In this document: piece by piece, positions 33,885-43,075 of the stretch
How positions within the stretch are numbered: the first letter of the stretch is position 1
Layout: each line of letters starts with the position of its first letter
Assembly: GCF_016741815.1 (NCBI RefSeq)
Contig: NZ_JAERRJ010000006.1
Span: 248,001-312,000, forward strand
DNA from: Nocardia acididurans
GTDB lineage: Bacteria > Actinomycetota > Actinomycetes > Mycobacteriales > Mycobacteriaceae
DNA: 64,000 nt
Reading direction: 5' to 3'
Notes under the pieces: generated by a model
Seen by the model: only the letters and a program-made list of their open reading frames with translations
The model's database searches: none
What the model was told of the DNA's origin: nothing
Position numbers and translations under genes: made by a program

Positions 33885-35138
33885 TCAGTCGCCTGGTTCC
33901 GGTGGCGCTCCGAGCAGGGTCCGGGTGAGTGTGGCCGCGTTGTCGTTCATCTCCGCGAGTGCGCCCGCCAGGTCGGCGTCGCCGACGACGGTGCCCACCT
34001 CGTCCGGCCGGCAGATGATCGCCCGCAGTGCTGCCCGCCGCAGCAATTCCTTGATGAACGAGGCGGTTTGGCCCTCGGTGGCGGCGATGATCGGCGCCGG
34101 ATCGGCGGTCACCTTCATGCCCCGGCTGTAGAGCCGCAGCAGCGCTTCCCGCCCACGCGCGTCGGGGCGCGGAATCTCGACGGCGAGATCGACCCGCCCC
34201 GGCCGATCGGCCAGCGCCTCCTCCAGATCTCCGGCCCGGTTGGTGGTGAGCAGGAAGGTGACGTCCGCGTCCCCGCCGATCCCGTCCATCGCGTCCAACA
34301 GGCTGAACAGCAAGGGGTGTCCGGTGGGGGAGTAGCTCCGATCGCGCGCGATGAGATCCACGTCCTCCACCACGACCACGCTCGGTTGCAGCTTGCGTGC
34401 CAGATTCGCGGCATGCTCGATCAAACCCATTGCCGCGCCGGTCAATACGATAACGGTGCTGTCGGAGAGCCGGTTCATCAGGTAGCGCACGGTGTGCGTC
34501 TTCCCGGTCCCCGGCGGCCCGTGCAGCAGCAGTCCGCGTTTCACGTGCTGTCCCGCCGCGAGCAGTTCGGTGCGGTGTTCGGCGATGGCGACGGTATGCC
34601 GCTCGATGAGTTCCAGCGCGCCCTCGGGCAGCACGACCTCGTCCGCCGCCAGGTGCGGCCGAGGCAGGAAGCTGATCAGCTCGTTGCGGCGGTGCTCGCT
34701 GTAGCCGAAGGACAGCACCTGCCCGCGAAAGACATTGTGCGCGTCCATGAGCTGTTCGATTCGGTTGCGGGTGACGGTGGCGGTGACCCGGTCGGCCGCC
34801 AGCACCTCGACCTGGCAGTTCTCGCTGCCGAAGTGCGGATTCGAGCCGCGTACGCACAGGATCACCGGGGTGCCGTCGGGGGCCGTGGTCGCGGCGAGAC
34901 CGAATTGCACGGCTTCGGTGACCTCGTCGGGGCCGATGGCGACGGTGACGAAATCCGGTGCGCCCAAGCGGTAGTGGCCGTGGTGGATGCTGCTGTAGAG
35001 CAGCCCCATCACATCGTCGCCGGAGCGATGCGCGCCCGACAGTCCGAACCAGTCGGCCTGCCCGCGCTCGGCCAGATAGGCGTCCACGCCGCGTTGCAGA
35101 TTGGCGTGTTCCCAGGCCCGCCAGGTCTGGTTCACCAC
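33885..35138 (-). CDS. AAA+ ATPase (Bcs1/ClpA-like), possibly longer at the N-terminus
   Basis: This 417-aa single-ring AAA+ ATPase shows Walker A LLLHGPPGTGKTHTV near residue 203, Walker B SVVVVEDVDLIA, sensor-1 TFLLTTNRAGDLEEAL and the Arg finger ADRPGRVDLAVEIPRPD. The N-terminal 190 residues have no known domain. The first usable start in frame is GTG 35138, yet the codons back to 35279 read as normal protein in the same frame before a TGA, suggesting a lost start or frameshift (see findings). Convergent with the preceding lipoprotein gene; divergent from the Crp/Fnr regulator. Confidence 0.8.
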   Translation of the reverse strand: MVNQTWRAWEHANLQRGVDAYLAERGQADWFGLSGAHRSGDDVMGLLYSSIHHGHYRLGAPDFVTVAIGPDEVTEAVQFGLAATTAPDGTPVILCVRGSNPHFGSENCQVEVLAADRVTATVTRNRIEQLMDAHNVFRGQVLSFGYSEHRRNELISFLPRPHLAADEVVLPEGALELIERHTVAIAEHRTELLAAGQHVKRGLLLHGPPGTGKTHTVRYLMNRLSDSTVIVLTGAAMGLIEHAANLARKLQPSVVVVEDVDLIARDRSYSPTGHPLLFSLLDAMDGIGGDADVTFLLTTNRAGDLEEALADRPGRVDLAVEIPRPDARGREALLRLYSRGMKVTADPAPIIAATEGQTASFIKELLRRAALRAIICRPDEVGTVVGDADLAGALAEMNDNAATLTRTLLGAPPEPGD

Positions 35139-35438
35139 CGTGGTGTCGGTGACGCCGATGCGGAGATGGCCGGTCAGCTTTTGCCGCAGGGCGTTTCCCG
35201 GCCCTTCGGGATCGATGACATCGGCTGTCGCGCGCAGGATCCGCTGGAGATCGGCCGCGAATTTCCCGGAACGAATTCCTCACTCCCCACGGATTCCAGA
35301 ATGCGCGCCATATTACTGCGCCGCAACAATTTTCGGCGACAACCGTCTCAGATCGTTACGTGCGATCATGTTCCGTTTTCGGAATGCTCACCTACCGTGG
35401 GAGTTTCGGGGACGGCTTCCACGTGCACGGAGCTGAAT

Positions 35439-36170
35439 ATGATCAAGAGCCTGGTGGATTGGCCGTGGCCGGAACGGACGTTCATGGCGCGACTCACCCC
35501 TGTGTCGCGCAACGACCTGCTCAGGTTGGGTGCGCAATTCTATTGCCCGCCCGGCCGGGTGCTGATGCGGCAGGGGGAGGCGGGGAGTTCGGTGTATCTG
35601 CTGCGGTCGCGGGATGCCACCGTGTCGGCCTGCGCCAAGATCACTGCGGATGACGGGAAGTTGTTCGCGATTCGGGTGAGCGGGGATGTGATCGGGGAAC
35701 TCGGTGCGCTGGAACCGCATTCGCGGCGTTCGGCCACCGCCACGGTGTGCACGGATACGATCGCGCACTGCATTCCGGGGCCGGAATTCGTGGCGTTCCT
35801 GGATCGGCACACCGATACCTGGCAGACCCTGTGCCGCGCCATCGTGGACAGGCTGGCGTGGTCGGATCAGCAGCGGCTGGATTTCGCGGACTGCCCGGTG
35901 CCGGTCCGATTGGCCAGGCTGCTGGTGGAATTCGCGGAATCCTACGGTCGCCGGGAAATGGTGTTCGACGGCGAATCCGAGGTGGAGACGTGCAAGCTCA
36001 CCGTGCGGCTGTCCTACGAGGAGCTGGGGCAGTTGATCGGCGCGAAGGTGGACGCGGTCGGGCTGGCCATGCGGGAGATGCGCGAGGCCAGGCTGCTGTG
36101 CCTGAACAATCGTCATGTCGCCGTGCGTGATCTGGAAGGCTTGCGCCGTTCGACGATCTGGCCCTGCTGA
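35439..36170 (+). CDS. Crp/Fnr-family transcriptional regulator
   Basis: This 243-aa regulator has a cNMP-binding beta-roll (about residues 20-130, with FYCPPGRVLMRQGEAGSSVYLL and SGDVIGELGALEPHSRRSATATV) and a winged helix (about 160-235, LSYEELGQLIGAKVDAVGLAMREM). The phosphate-cassette sequence departs from the FGELAL.RSA of cAMP-bound members, so cyclic nucleotide binding is uncertain. No Fe-S Cys cluster is visible. ATG 35439 has GGAG 8 nt upstream. It is divergent from the AAA+ gene and shares TGATCA at its stop with the convergent TetR gene. Confidence 0.85.
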   Translation: MIKSLVDWPWPERTFMARLTPVSRNDLLRLGAQFYCPPGRVLMRQGEAGSSVYLLRSRDATVSACAKITADDGKLFAIRVSGDVIGELGALEPHSRRSATATVCTDTIAHCIPGPEFVAFLDRHTDTWQTLCRAIVDRLAWSDQQRLDFADCPVPVRLARLLVEFAESYGRREMVFDGESEVETCKLTVRLSYEELGQLIGAKVDAVGLAMREMREARLLCLNNRHVAVRDLEGLRRSTIWPC

Positions 36171-36803
36171 TCAGGGCTGCATCAGCAGCGCGGCCAGGGC
36201 GGGGCTCAGGGCCAGTCCGAGGGCGGGCAGGGATTGAACGAGCATGTCCACCAGGGCTTCCCGGCTGACGGGTTTGTCGCGCAGCCAGGTGAGCACGACC
36301 TCTTCGACGAAGGCGATCCAGCCGCGCACCGCCAGCGCCAGCCCGGGTAGGTCCGGATTGTCGAGGGGGATGTTCAGTTGCGCGAGAATGCGATCCGCGG
36401 TGGCCTGGCGCGCGCTCGCGACGAGTTCGGCGGTTTCGGGCCGGGAGCTGGCGGGGCCGCGCAGCAGGGCGTGGTAGGCCGCGCCGTTCTGGCTGACGTA
36501 GTCGATGTAGCGCTCGATGGCGTCGCGCAGCATGTCGAAGATGCCGAGGCTCTCGTCGGGCGCGGTGGTCTCCAGGAATTCGGAGTTGGCTCGCTTGAGG
36601 ATCTCGACCTGGAAGTCCTGGACGGAGGGGAAGTAGTGGAACAGCAGGCCGCGGGAGATGCCGGCCTGGGCGGCGATGTCGTTGACCGAGATGTCTTCGA
36701 GGTCGCGTTCGCGCAGCATCTCCACGCCGAGTTCGATGAGCTGTTTGCGGCGTTCGTCCGGGCTGAGGCGGACGCGTTTGACGCCGGAATCCGGTCTGCT
36801 CAT
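36171..36803 (-). CDS. TetR-family repressor of the monooxygenase cluster
   Basis: This 210-aa regulator has an N-terminal HTH (RKQLIELGVEMLRERDLEDISVNDIAAQAGISRGLLFHYFPS) and a helical ligand domain. ATG 36803 has AGGAAAGG upstream; an in-frame ATG at 36821 is less likely. It is divergent from the monooxygenase gene, and a perfect 10-bp-arm palindrome lies between the start codons, so it most likely represses both its own gene and the downstream cluster. The inducer would be a substrate of the pathway, but it is unknown. Confidence 0.87.
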   Translation of the reverse strand: MSRPDSGVKRVRLSPDERRKQLIELGVEMLRERDLEDISVNDIAAQAGISRGLLFHYFPSVQDFQVEILKRANSEFLETTAPDESLGIFDMLRDAIERYIDYVSQNGAAYHALLRGPASSRPETAELVASARQATADRILAQLNIPLDNPDLPGLALAVRGWIAFVEEVVLTWLRDKPVSREALVDMLVQSLPALGLALSPALAALLMQP

Positions 36804-36841
36804 GCTGCCTTTCCTCGCCATCGGGCTACCGCTACTGAACT

Positions 36842-36864
36842 CGAGTCAATAGTATATTGACTCG
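36842..36864. promoter_or_regulatory. Palindromic TetR operator between tetR and monooxygenase
   Basis: CGAGTCAATA at 36842-36851 and TATTGACTCG at 36855-36864 are exact inverted copies around GTA. A further CTCAATA half-site follows at 36867-36873. The motif is strikingly AT-rich for this genome and centred about 40 nt from both start codons. Confidence 0.8.
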
Positions 36865-36892
36865 TACTCAATAAGACCTTACGCTCGGATAC

Positions 36893-38413
36893 ATGAGTCG
36901 CAAGGTTACAGACAAAGCTGTCGGCAACCGCCCCGCCCGGCACTCCCACATCGTCATCGTGGGCAGTGGCTTCTCGGGCCTGGGCATGGCCATCCGGCTG
37001 ACCCAGCAGGGTCACCAGGACTTCCTGGTGCTGGAACGCGGGAACGATGTCGGCGGCACCTGGCGCGACAACACCTATCCGGGTGCTGCCTGCGACGTGC
37101 CCTCGCACCTGTACTCGTACTCCTTCGCGCTCAACCCGAACTGGTCGCGCTCGTTCTCCAAGCAGCCGGAGATCCAGAGCTACATCCAGGGCGTGGCCGA
37201 CAAGTACGGCGTCCGCGACAAGCACATCTTCGGCTGCGATATGACCGGCGCGCGCTGGAACACCGAGCGGTCCGTCTGGGAGATCGACACCAACCAGGGC
37301 CCGTTCACCGCCGACTACCTGATCTCCGCCGTGGGCGCGCTGTGCGAGCCGAACCTGCCGGATATCAAGGGCATCAACAGCTTCGAGGGCGAGATCTTCC
37401 ACTCCGCCCGCTGGGACCACGACTCCGATCTGTCCGGTAAGCGCGTCGCCGTCATCGGCACCGGCGCGTCCGCCATCCAGATCGTCCCGAGCATCGCCAA
37501 GCAGGTCGCGCACCTGGACGTCTACCAGCGCACCGCGCCCTGGCTGCTGCCCCGCGCCGACCGCCCGTACCTGGGTGTGGAGAAGTTCGCGTTCAAGCAC
37601 ATCCCGGGTGTGCAGGCGCTGTCCCGCGCCGCCATCTACGCCGCGCGCGAGACCCAGGTCGTCGGCCTGGCCAAGTTCCCGCCCGCCATGCTCGCACTCG
37701 AGGGCGTGGCCCGCGCCAAGCTGTTCGCCGAGATCCGCGATCCGGAGCTGCGCAAGAAGGTCACCCCGAACTTCCGCATCGGCTGCAAGCGCATGCTGAT
37801 CTCCAACGAGTACTACCCGGCGCTGGACCGCGAGAACGTGGACGTGGTCACCGACGGCATCAAGGAGATCACCGCGAACGCCATCGTCACCAAGGACGGC
37901 GTAGAGCGCCCGGTGGACGCCATCATCGTGGCCACCGGCTTCCACGTCACCGATTCCCCGGCCTTCGAGACCATCGCCGGCCGCGACGGCCGCACGCTCT
38001 CCGAGGTTTTCGACGTGAGCGGTCAGCAGGGTTACAAGGGTTCGGCCATCCACAACTACCCGAACATGTTCTTCCTGCTCGGCCCGAACGTCGGCCTGGG
38101 CCACACCTCGATGGTGTACATGATCGAATCGCAGATCAACTACATCGCCGACGCCATCGAGCAGATCGAGGCCAAGGGCCTGCGCACCGTCGAGGTCCGC
38201 AAGGACGTCCAGGACGAGTTCAACACCGAACTGCAGAAGAAGCTGCAGGGCACGGTGTGGTCCACCGGCGGCTGCGCCTCCTGGTACCTGGACAAGCACG
38301 GCAACAACACCACACTGTGGCCGGATTTCACCTTCCGATTCCGTAGTCTGCTCGAGAAATTCGATGTAGCGGCCTACGACACCACGACCGCAGTCGCGGC
38401 CAAGGCTTCCTGA
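36893..38413 (+). CDS. Baeyer-Villiger-type flavin monooxygenase
   Basis: This 506-aa NADPH/FAD monooxygenase shows an FAD fold IVIVGSGFSGLGMAIRLTQQG, the VGGTWRDNTYPGAACD segment, a BVMO fingerprint FEGEIFHSARWD (FxGxxxHxxxW) and the NADP fold VAVIGTGASAIQIVPSIA. It converts ketones or aldehydes to esters, or forms a related oxygenated product. It opens a cluster with an SDR and an HSL-type hydrolase. The set resembles the mycobacterial mymA (Rv3083) cluster of envelope lipid metabolism, but with a TetR in place of VirS. Confidence 0.9.
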   Translation: MSRKVTDKAVGNRPARHSHIVIVGSGFSGLGMAIRLTQQGHQDFLVLERGNDVGGTWRDNTYPGAACDVPSHLYSYSFALNPNWSRSFSKQPEIQSYIQGVADKYGVRDKHIFGCDMTGARWNTERSVWEIDTNQGPFTADYLISAVGALCEPNLPDIKGINSFEGEIFHSARWDHDSDLSGKRVAVIGTGASAIQIVPSIAKQVAHLDVYQRTAPWLLPRADRPYLGVEKFAFKHIPGVQALSRAAIYAARETQVVGLAKFPPAMLALEGVARAKLFAEIRDPELRKKVTPNFRIGCKRMLISNEYYPALDRENVDVVTDGIKEITANAIVTKDGVERPVDAIIVATGFHVTDSPAFETIAGRDGRTLSEVFDVSGQQGYKGSAIHNYPNMFFLLGPNVGLGHTSMVYMIESQINYIADAIEQIEAKGLRTVEVRKDVQDEFNTELQKKLQGTVWSTGGCASWYLDKHGNNTTLWPDFTFRFRSLLEKFDVAAYDTTTAVAAKAS

Positions 38414-38435
38414 TCCGTCTTCCTCGAGCGAAAGA

Positions 38436-39272
38436 GTGACCGTGAGCAACGACGCTTACTTCAAGGACAAGGTCTGTGTCATCACCGGCGCGGGCTCCGG
38501 CATCGGCCGCGCCCTGGCCGAGAACCTGGCGCGGCGCGGTGCGCACCTGGCGTTGTCCGATATCGACACCGAGGGTCTCGCCGAGACCGTGCGCCGTTGT
38601 GAAAAGTACGGCGTCAAGGTGAAATCCGATCGGCTGAACGTGGCCGAGCGCGAGGCCGTGCTGGTCTACGCCGACGAGGTGCGCAAGCACTTCGGCAAGG
38701 TCAACCAGATCTACAACAACGCCGGTATCGCGCACCACGGTGATGTCGTCGACACGTCCTTCAAGGACATCGACCGCATCATGGATGTCGACTTCTACGG
38801 CGTCGTCAACGGCACCAAGGCATTCCTGCCGCACCTGATCGAATCCGGCGCGGGCCACGTGGTGAACATCTCCAGCCTGTTCGGCCTGATCGCCGTGCCC
38901 GGCCAGAGTGCTTACAACGCCGCGAAATTCGCGGTGCGCGGCTTCACCGAGGCGTTGCGCCAGGAGATGCTCATGAAGGGCTCCCCGGTCAAGGTCACCT
39001 GTGTGCACCCGGGCGGCATCAAGACCGCGGTGGCCCGCAACGCCACCGTCTCCGAGGGCCTGGATCAGAAGAACCTGGCCGCGCTGTTCGATTCGAAGCT
39101 GGCCATGCACACGCCGGAGATGGCCGCGCAGACCATCACCGAGGGCGTGCGCAAGGGTCACGGCCGGGTGCTGATCGGCTGGGAGGCAAAGGCTCTCGAT
39201 TTGTTCGTTCGCACAACCGCCTCCTATTACCAGCGGATCGCCGCTACGGTGCAGAAGATCGTTCTGCCCTAG
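38436..39272 (+). CDS. Short-chain dehydrogenase/reductase
   Basis: This 278-aa NAD(P)-dependent oxidoreductase shows cofactor motif TGAGSGIG near the N-terminus, NNAG (IYNNAGIAHHG), the catalytic Ser in NISSLFG (about residue 146) and YNAAK (Tyr about 160, Lys about 164). It begins 22 nt after the monooxygenase and ends 10 nt before the hydrolase gene, clearly one operon. The C-terminal 40 residues are hydrophobic and aromatic, as in SadH-like enzymes that act on lipophilic substrates. Start is GTG 38436 or the nearby GTG 38442. Confidence 0.9.
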   Translation: MTVSNDAYFKDKVCVITGAGSGIGRALAENLARRGAHLALSDIDTEGLAETVRRCEKYGVKVKSDRLNVAEREAVLVYADEVRKHFGKVNQIYNNAGIAHHGDVVDTSFKDIDRIMDVDFYGVVNGTKAFLPHLIESGAGHVVNISSLFGLIAVPGQSAYNAAKFAVRGFTEALRQEMLMKGSPVKVTCVHPGGIKTAVARNATVSEGLDQKNLAALFDSKLAMHTPEMAAQTITEGVRKGHGRVLIGWEAKALDLFVRTTASYYQRIAATVQKIVLP

Positions 39273-39282
39273 GGGAATTCGA

Positions 39283-40197
39283 ATGCCAGACGTGAAATTG
39301 CCGCTGCCCGTTGCGCGTACGGTGCTGCATCCGATCTTCCGGTTGATGTTGAATCACCGGCTGCCGTGGACCGTGCAGCGCGCCCTGATGGACGGGGGCG
39401 CGCCACTGCAGCGCGCACCCCGGGGCACCCATATCGAGAAGGTGGAGCTGGGCGGGCGGCGGGCCGAGCGAGTCACGGCCGGTCCGGTGTCGACCACCGC
39501 GACCGTGCTGTACCTGCACGGCGGCGGTTACACGGTGGGTTCGCCCATCACGCATCGCGCGGTGACGGGCTCTCTGTCCCGTGAAACCGGTTGTGCCGTA
39601 CAGGTTCCGGATTACCGGCTGGCTCCCGAGCATCCGTTCCCGGCGGCGCTGGAGGATGCCGAGGCGGCGTTCCTGGAGCTGGTGGCGTTCGGCTACCAGC
39701 CCGAACGCATTGCCATCGCCGGTGATTCGGCGGGCGGCGGGTTGTCGCTGGCCCTGGCGCAGCGGCTGCGGGACCGGCACGGGTACACCCCGGCCGCGCT
39801 CGGCCTGATCGCGCCGTGGACCGACCCCAACGAGATTCCGGCGCAGGACGGCGATCTGGTGCTCACCAAGCGGTGGTCGCGGGCCTGCGCGGCCGCCTAT
39901 CTGGGTGACGGCGACGGTTCCGACACCGGGTACGCGCCGCTGCTGGGCGCCATGCGGGGGCTGCCGCCGGTGTACGTCCAGGCCGATGTGGACGAGATGC
40001 TGCACGCGCAGTGCGTCCGTCTGGTGGCGGCGCTGCGGGAGGCGGGCGTGGAGACCCGCTTCAGCGAGACCCGCGGCCTCTGGCATGTGGCCCAGTTGCA
40101 GTCGGCGCTGGTCGCCCCGGCCGCACAGGTCACCCGGGAGCTCGGTGAGTTCCTGCGGCAGGCGCTTCGACCAGCGCAGATCCGGTCAATAGGATAG
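39283..40197 (+). CDS. Alpha/beta hydrolase of the hormone-sensitive lipase family
   Basis: This 304-aa esterase shows the oxyanion-hole motif LHGGGYTVGSP, nucleophile elbow IAGDSAGGGLSLALA, the acid Asp in VDEMLHAQ and the His in GLWHVAQL, i.e. a full Ser-Asp-His triad. It acts on short or medium acyl esters. It resembles LipR (Rv3084) in the mymA cluster and could hydrolyse the ester made by the monooxygenase. GGGGAATTCGA upstream of the ATG is a possible weak ribosome binding site. Confidence 0.88.
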   Translation: MPDVKLPLPVARTVLHPIFRLMLNHRLPWTVQRALMDGGAPLQRAPRGTHIEKVELGGRRAERVTAGPVSTTATVLYLHGGGYTVGSPITHRAVTGSLSRETGCAVQVPDYRLAPEHPFPAALEDAEAAFLELVAFGYQPERIAIAGDSAGGGLSLALAQRLRDRHGYTPAALGLIAPWTDPNEIPAQDGDLVLTKRWSRACAAAYLGDGDGSDTGYAPLLGAMRGLPPVYVQADVDEMLHAQCVRLVAALREAGVETRFSETRGLWHVAQLQSALVAPAAQVTRELGEFLRQALRPAQIRSIG

Positions 40198-40324
40198 AGC
40201 GCGACCGATTTCCGCGACGGCCCGACGGGGTCCGAGAAACAGTTCTGGGACTCCGGCGGGCGTTACGCGTAAGCGTGGCGTAAATTACTGGCGAGTAAAC
40301 CCCACTCTCTGTGGAAGGGCAGCG

Positions 40325-42118
40325 ATGCGAGAGTTCGAAGTCCCGGCTACCTACACCATTCCGGAAAACGCGAATATGTCGGACGGCGCGTTCCGGCATG
40401 CGGAGAAGACCCCGAATCTGGTCGTCTTCAACACCCCGAATGGCAAGGGCGGCTGGAACGATGTCACGGCGGCGGAATTCGCCAAGACCGTGACGGACGT
40501 GGCCAAGGGCCTCGTCGCCTCCGGTATCGAACTCGGTGATCGCGTCGCCATCATGGCCGCCACCAGCTACGAGTGGGTCGTCCTCGACTTCGCCATCTGG
40601 GCCGCCGGTGGGTGCACGGTCGCCATTTTCGACTCCTCCTCGGCCGAGCAGTGCCGCTGGATCCTGTCCGACTCGGCCACCAAGATCACCGTGGTCGAGA
40701 ACGACAAGCACCGCGCCACCATCGCCGAGATCGAGGGCGGACTGGGCGATCTGAAGGAGGTGCTGACCCTCGACAAGGACGCCGTCGCCGACCTCATCGC
40801 GCGCGGCTCCGACCTCGACGACTCGGTCGTGCACGAGCGTCGCGCCCAGGTGAAGGCCGCCTCCCCGGCCACCCTGATCTACACCTCCGGCACCACCGGT
40901 CGCCCCAAGGGCGTCATGCTCTCGCATGCCAACCTCTACGCGGAGTCCGCCGCCGACCGTTCGGCCATGAGCGAATTCCTGCAGCCGGGCCGCAAGTCGC
41001 TGCTGTTCCTGCCGCTGGCCCACGTGTTCGCGCGGGCCGTCGCGCTGGCCGCGTTCGACGCCGGCGTCACCGTCGCGCACACCGCCGACTGGACCACGCT
41101 GGTCGAGCAGTTCGGCCAGTACAAGCCGGACTTCATCCTCTCGGTGCCGCGCGTGTTCGAGAAGGTCTTCAACGGCGCGAAGCAGAAGGCGCACGACGGC
41201 GGCAAGGGCAAGATCTTCGACATCGCCACCGAGACCGCCATCCAGTACAGCCAGGCGCTGCAGACCGGCAAGCCCGGCCTGGTGCTGTCGCTGAAGCACA
41301 CGGTGTTCGACAAGCTGGTGTTCAGCAAGCTGCGCGAGGCCATGGGCGGCCGGTGCGCCTCCGCCGTCTCCGGCGGCGGTCCGCTGGGTGCGCGCCTGGG
41401 CCACTACTTCCGCGGCGCGGGCGTCACCATCTACGAGGGCTACGGCCTGACCGAGTCCACCGCGGCCGTCAGCGTCAACACCCCCAAGCACATCAAGGTC
41501 GGCTCGGTCGGCCGCCCGCTGCCGGGTCACGCCGCCAAGGTGGCCGACGACGGCGAACTGCTCATCAAGGGCCCGGTCGTCTTCGGCGGCTACTGGAACA
41601 ACCCGGACGCCACCGCGGACGCCTTCGAGGACGGCTGGTTCAAGACCGGCGACCTGGGCGCGATCGACGAGAACGGTTTCATCTCCATCGTCGGCCGCAA
41701 GAAGGAAATCCTGGTCACCGCGGGCGGCAAGAACGTCTCCCCGGCCATGCTCGAGGACTCCCTGCGCCAGCACCCGCTGATCAGCCAGGTCATGGTGGTC
41801 GGCGACGGCCAGCCCTTCATCGGCGCGCTGATCACCCTCGATCAGGAAGCCCTGCCCGGCTGGAAGGACCGCAACGGCATCTCCGCGGACACCACCATCG
41901 AGCATCTGATCGAGAACCCGGCCCTGGTCGCCGAGATCAACGAGGCGGTCGCGGCCACCAACAAGCTGGTGTCGCACGCCGAGGCGATCAAGAAGATCCG
42001 CATCCTGCCGGTCGACTGGACCCAGGAGGGTGGTCAGCTCACCCCGAAGATGTCGCTCAAGCGCAATGTGGTCATGAAGGAGTTCGCCTCCGACGTGGCC
42101 GCCATCTACGGGGAGTGA
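40325..42118 (+). CDS. Long-chain fatty acid-CoA ligase, FadD15-like
   Basis: This 597-aa adenylate-forming enzyme activates long-chain fatty acids with ATP and CoA. It shows TLIYTSGTTGRPKGVMLSH (AMP-binding P-loop), YEGYGLTESTAAVS, WFKTGDLGAIDENGF and GRKKEILVTAGGKNVSP. The N-terminal MREF start and overall length fit mycobacterial FadD15 (Rv2187). GGAAGGG lies 9 nt before the ATG. It is 127 nt downstream of the hydrolase gene, so it may have its own promoter, though a shared pathway is plausible. A strong terminator follows. Confidence 0.92.
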   Translation: MREFEVPATYTIPENANMSDGAFRHAEKTPNLVVFNTPNGKGGWNDVTAAEFAKTVTDVAKGLVASGIELGDRVAIMAATSYEWVVLDFAIWAAGGCTVAIFDSSSAEQCRWILSDSATKITVVENDKHRATIAEIEGGLGDLKEVLTLDKDAVADLIARGSDLDDSVVHERRAQVKAASPATLIYTSGTTGRPKGVMLSHANLYAESAADRSAMSEFLQPGRKSLLFLPLAHVFARAVALAAFDAGVTVAHTADWTTLVEQFGQYKPDFILSVPRVFEKVFNGAKQKAHDGGKGKIFDIATETAIQYSQALQTGKPGLVLSLKHTVFDKLVFSKLREAMGGRCASAVSGGGPLGARLGHYFRGAGVTIYEGYGLTESTAAVSVNTPKHIKVGSVGRPLPGHAAKVADDGELLIKGPVVFGGYWNNPDATADAFEDGWFKTGDLGAIDENGFISIVGRKKEILVTAGGKNVSPAMLEDSLRQHPLISQVMVVGDGQPFIGALITLDQEALPGWKDRNGISADTTIEHLIENPALVAEINEAVAATNKLVSHAEAIKKIRILPVDWTQEGGQLTPKMSLKRNVVMKEFASDVAAIYGE

Positions 42119-42172
42119 TCCTGCTCCCCCGCCTCTCCGCGCCTTCAGCGCCCGGCTGAGAGCCGTAACGAT

Positions 42173-42203
42173 GGCCCCGCACTCCTTCGCGGAGTGCGGG
42201 GCC
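42173..42203 (+). terminator. Terminator after the fatty acid-CoA ligase gene
   Basis: GGCCCCGCACTCC at 42173-42185 pairs perfectly with 42191-42203 around a TTCGC loop, then TTCGTCGTT follows. The gene on the other strand stops at 42212, so the hairpin may serve both directions. Confidence 0.85.
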
Positions 42204-42211
42204 TTCGTCGT

Positions 42212-43075
42212 TCACAGCCGATCGAGGAAATCGGCGATGAGCGGGGCGATTTCGCGCAGATGGGTTTCCAGGGCGAAGTGGCCGGTGTCGAAGAGGTGGA
42301 GTTCGGCTTCGGGGAGGTCGGCCAGGTAGGCGTGGGCTCCCGGGGCGGGGAAGAACATGTCGTTCGCGCCCCAGACGATGAGCGCCGGGGGCGTGAATTT
42401 CCGCAGCCACTCCTGCCATTCGGGGTAGCGGGCCACATTCGAGTGGTAGTCGTAGGCCAGTGCCAGCTGGGCTTCGGTGCGGCCGGGGAGTTCCAGGTAG
42501 TACTGGTCGAGGTTCCAGGCGTCGGGGGACAGCACGCTGGGGTCGGGGACGCCGCCCTCGTACTGGCTGCGGGTGCCCTCGGGGGAGAGCAGGCTGCGAA
42601 TGATATCCGCCGAGCCGTCCTGCTCAGGGCGCAGGGCGATGAAATCCTTTGCGCCGTCGGACAATCCGGCCTCATAGGCATTGCCGTTCTGGACCACGAG
42701 CCCGGTGATCCACTCGGGATGGCGGGTGGCGAGCCGGAATCCGACGGGTGCGCCGAAATCGAAGACGTACACGGCGAATTCGGTCAGTCCGAGGCGCTGC
42801 ACGAAACCCTCGGTGATATCGGCGAGCCGGTCGAAGCTGTAGTCGAAATCGGCGGGGGCGACGGTGTTTCCGAAGCCGGGGTAATCCGGTGCGATGAGCC
42901 GGTAGCGGTCGCCCAGGGTGTCGATGAGCCGCCGGAACTGATGCGAGCCGGAGGGGAAGCCGTGCAGCAGGAGCAGGGTCGGCGCGTCCGCGCGGCCGGG
43001 CACGGATTCGCGGTAGAACACCTCGACGCCGTCGACATCGATGCGCTGGTGCCGCACCAGGGGTAGCTCGCTCAT
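42212..43075 (-). CDS. Alpha/beta hydrolase, epoxide hydrolase/haloalkane dehalogenase type
   Basis: This 287-aa cytoplasmic hydrolase shows the oxyanion-hole motif LLLLHGFPSGSHQF, DYPGFG, and a nucleophile elbow VYVFDFGAPVGF in which Asp stands where esterases have Ser. That favours epoxide hydrolase or dehalogenase chemistry through an alkyl-aspartate intermediate. The C-terminal His lies in FDTGHFALETHLREIAPLI. The substrate is not predictable. The gene is alone on this strand, with about 170 nt of unassigned sequence before the next. Confidence 0.87.
   Translation of the reverse strand: MSELPLVRHQRIDVDGVEVFYRESVPGRADAPTLLLLHGFPSGSHQFRRLIDTLGDRYRLIAPDYPGFGNTVAPADFDYSFDRLADITEGFVQRLGLTEFAVYVFDFGAPVGFRLATRHPEWITGLVVQNGNAYEAGLSDGAKDFIALRPEQDGSADIIRSLLSPEGTRSQYEGGVPDPSVLSPDAWNLDQYYLELPGRTEAQLALAYDYHSNVARYPEWQEWLRKFTPPALIVWGANDMFFPAPGAHAYLADLPEAELHLFDTGHFALETHLREIAPLIADFLDRL

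Noticed and set aside
33873..35438. Extension of the Crp/Fnr frame some 1.5 kb upstream
   Set aside because: The region is antisense to the AAA+ ATPase; the Crp/Fnr domain starts right after the ATG at 35439, which has a ribosome binding site.
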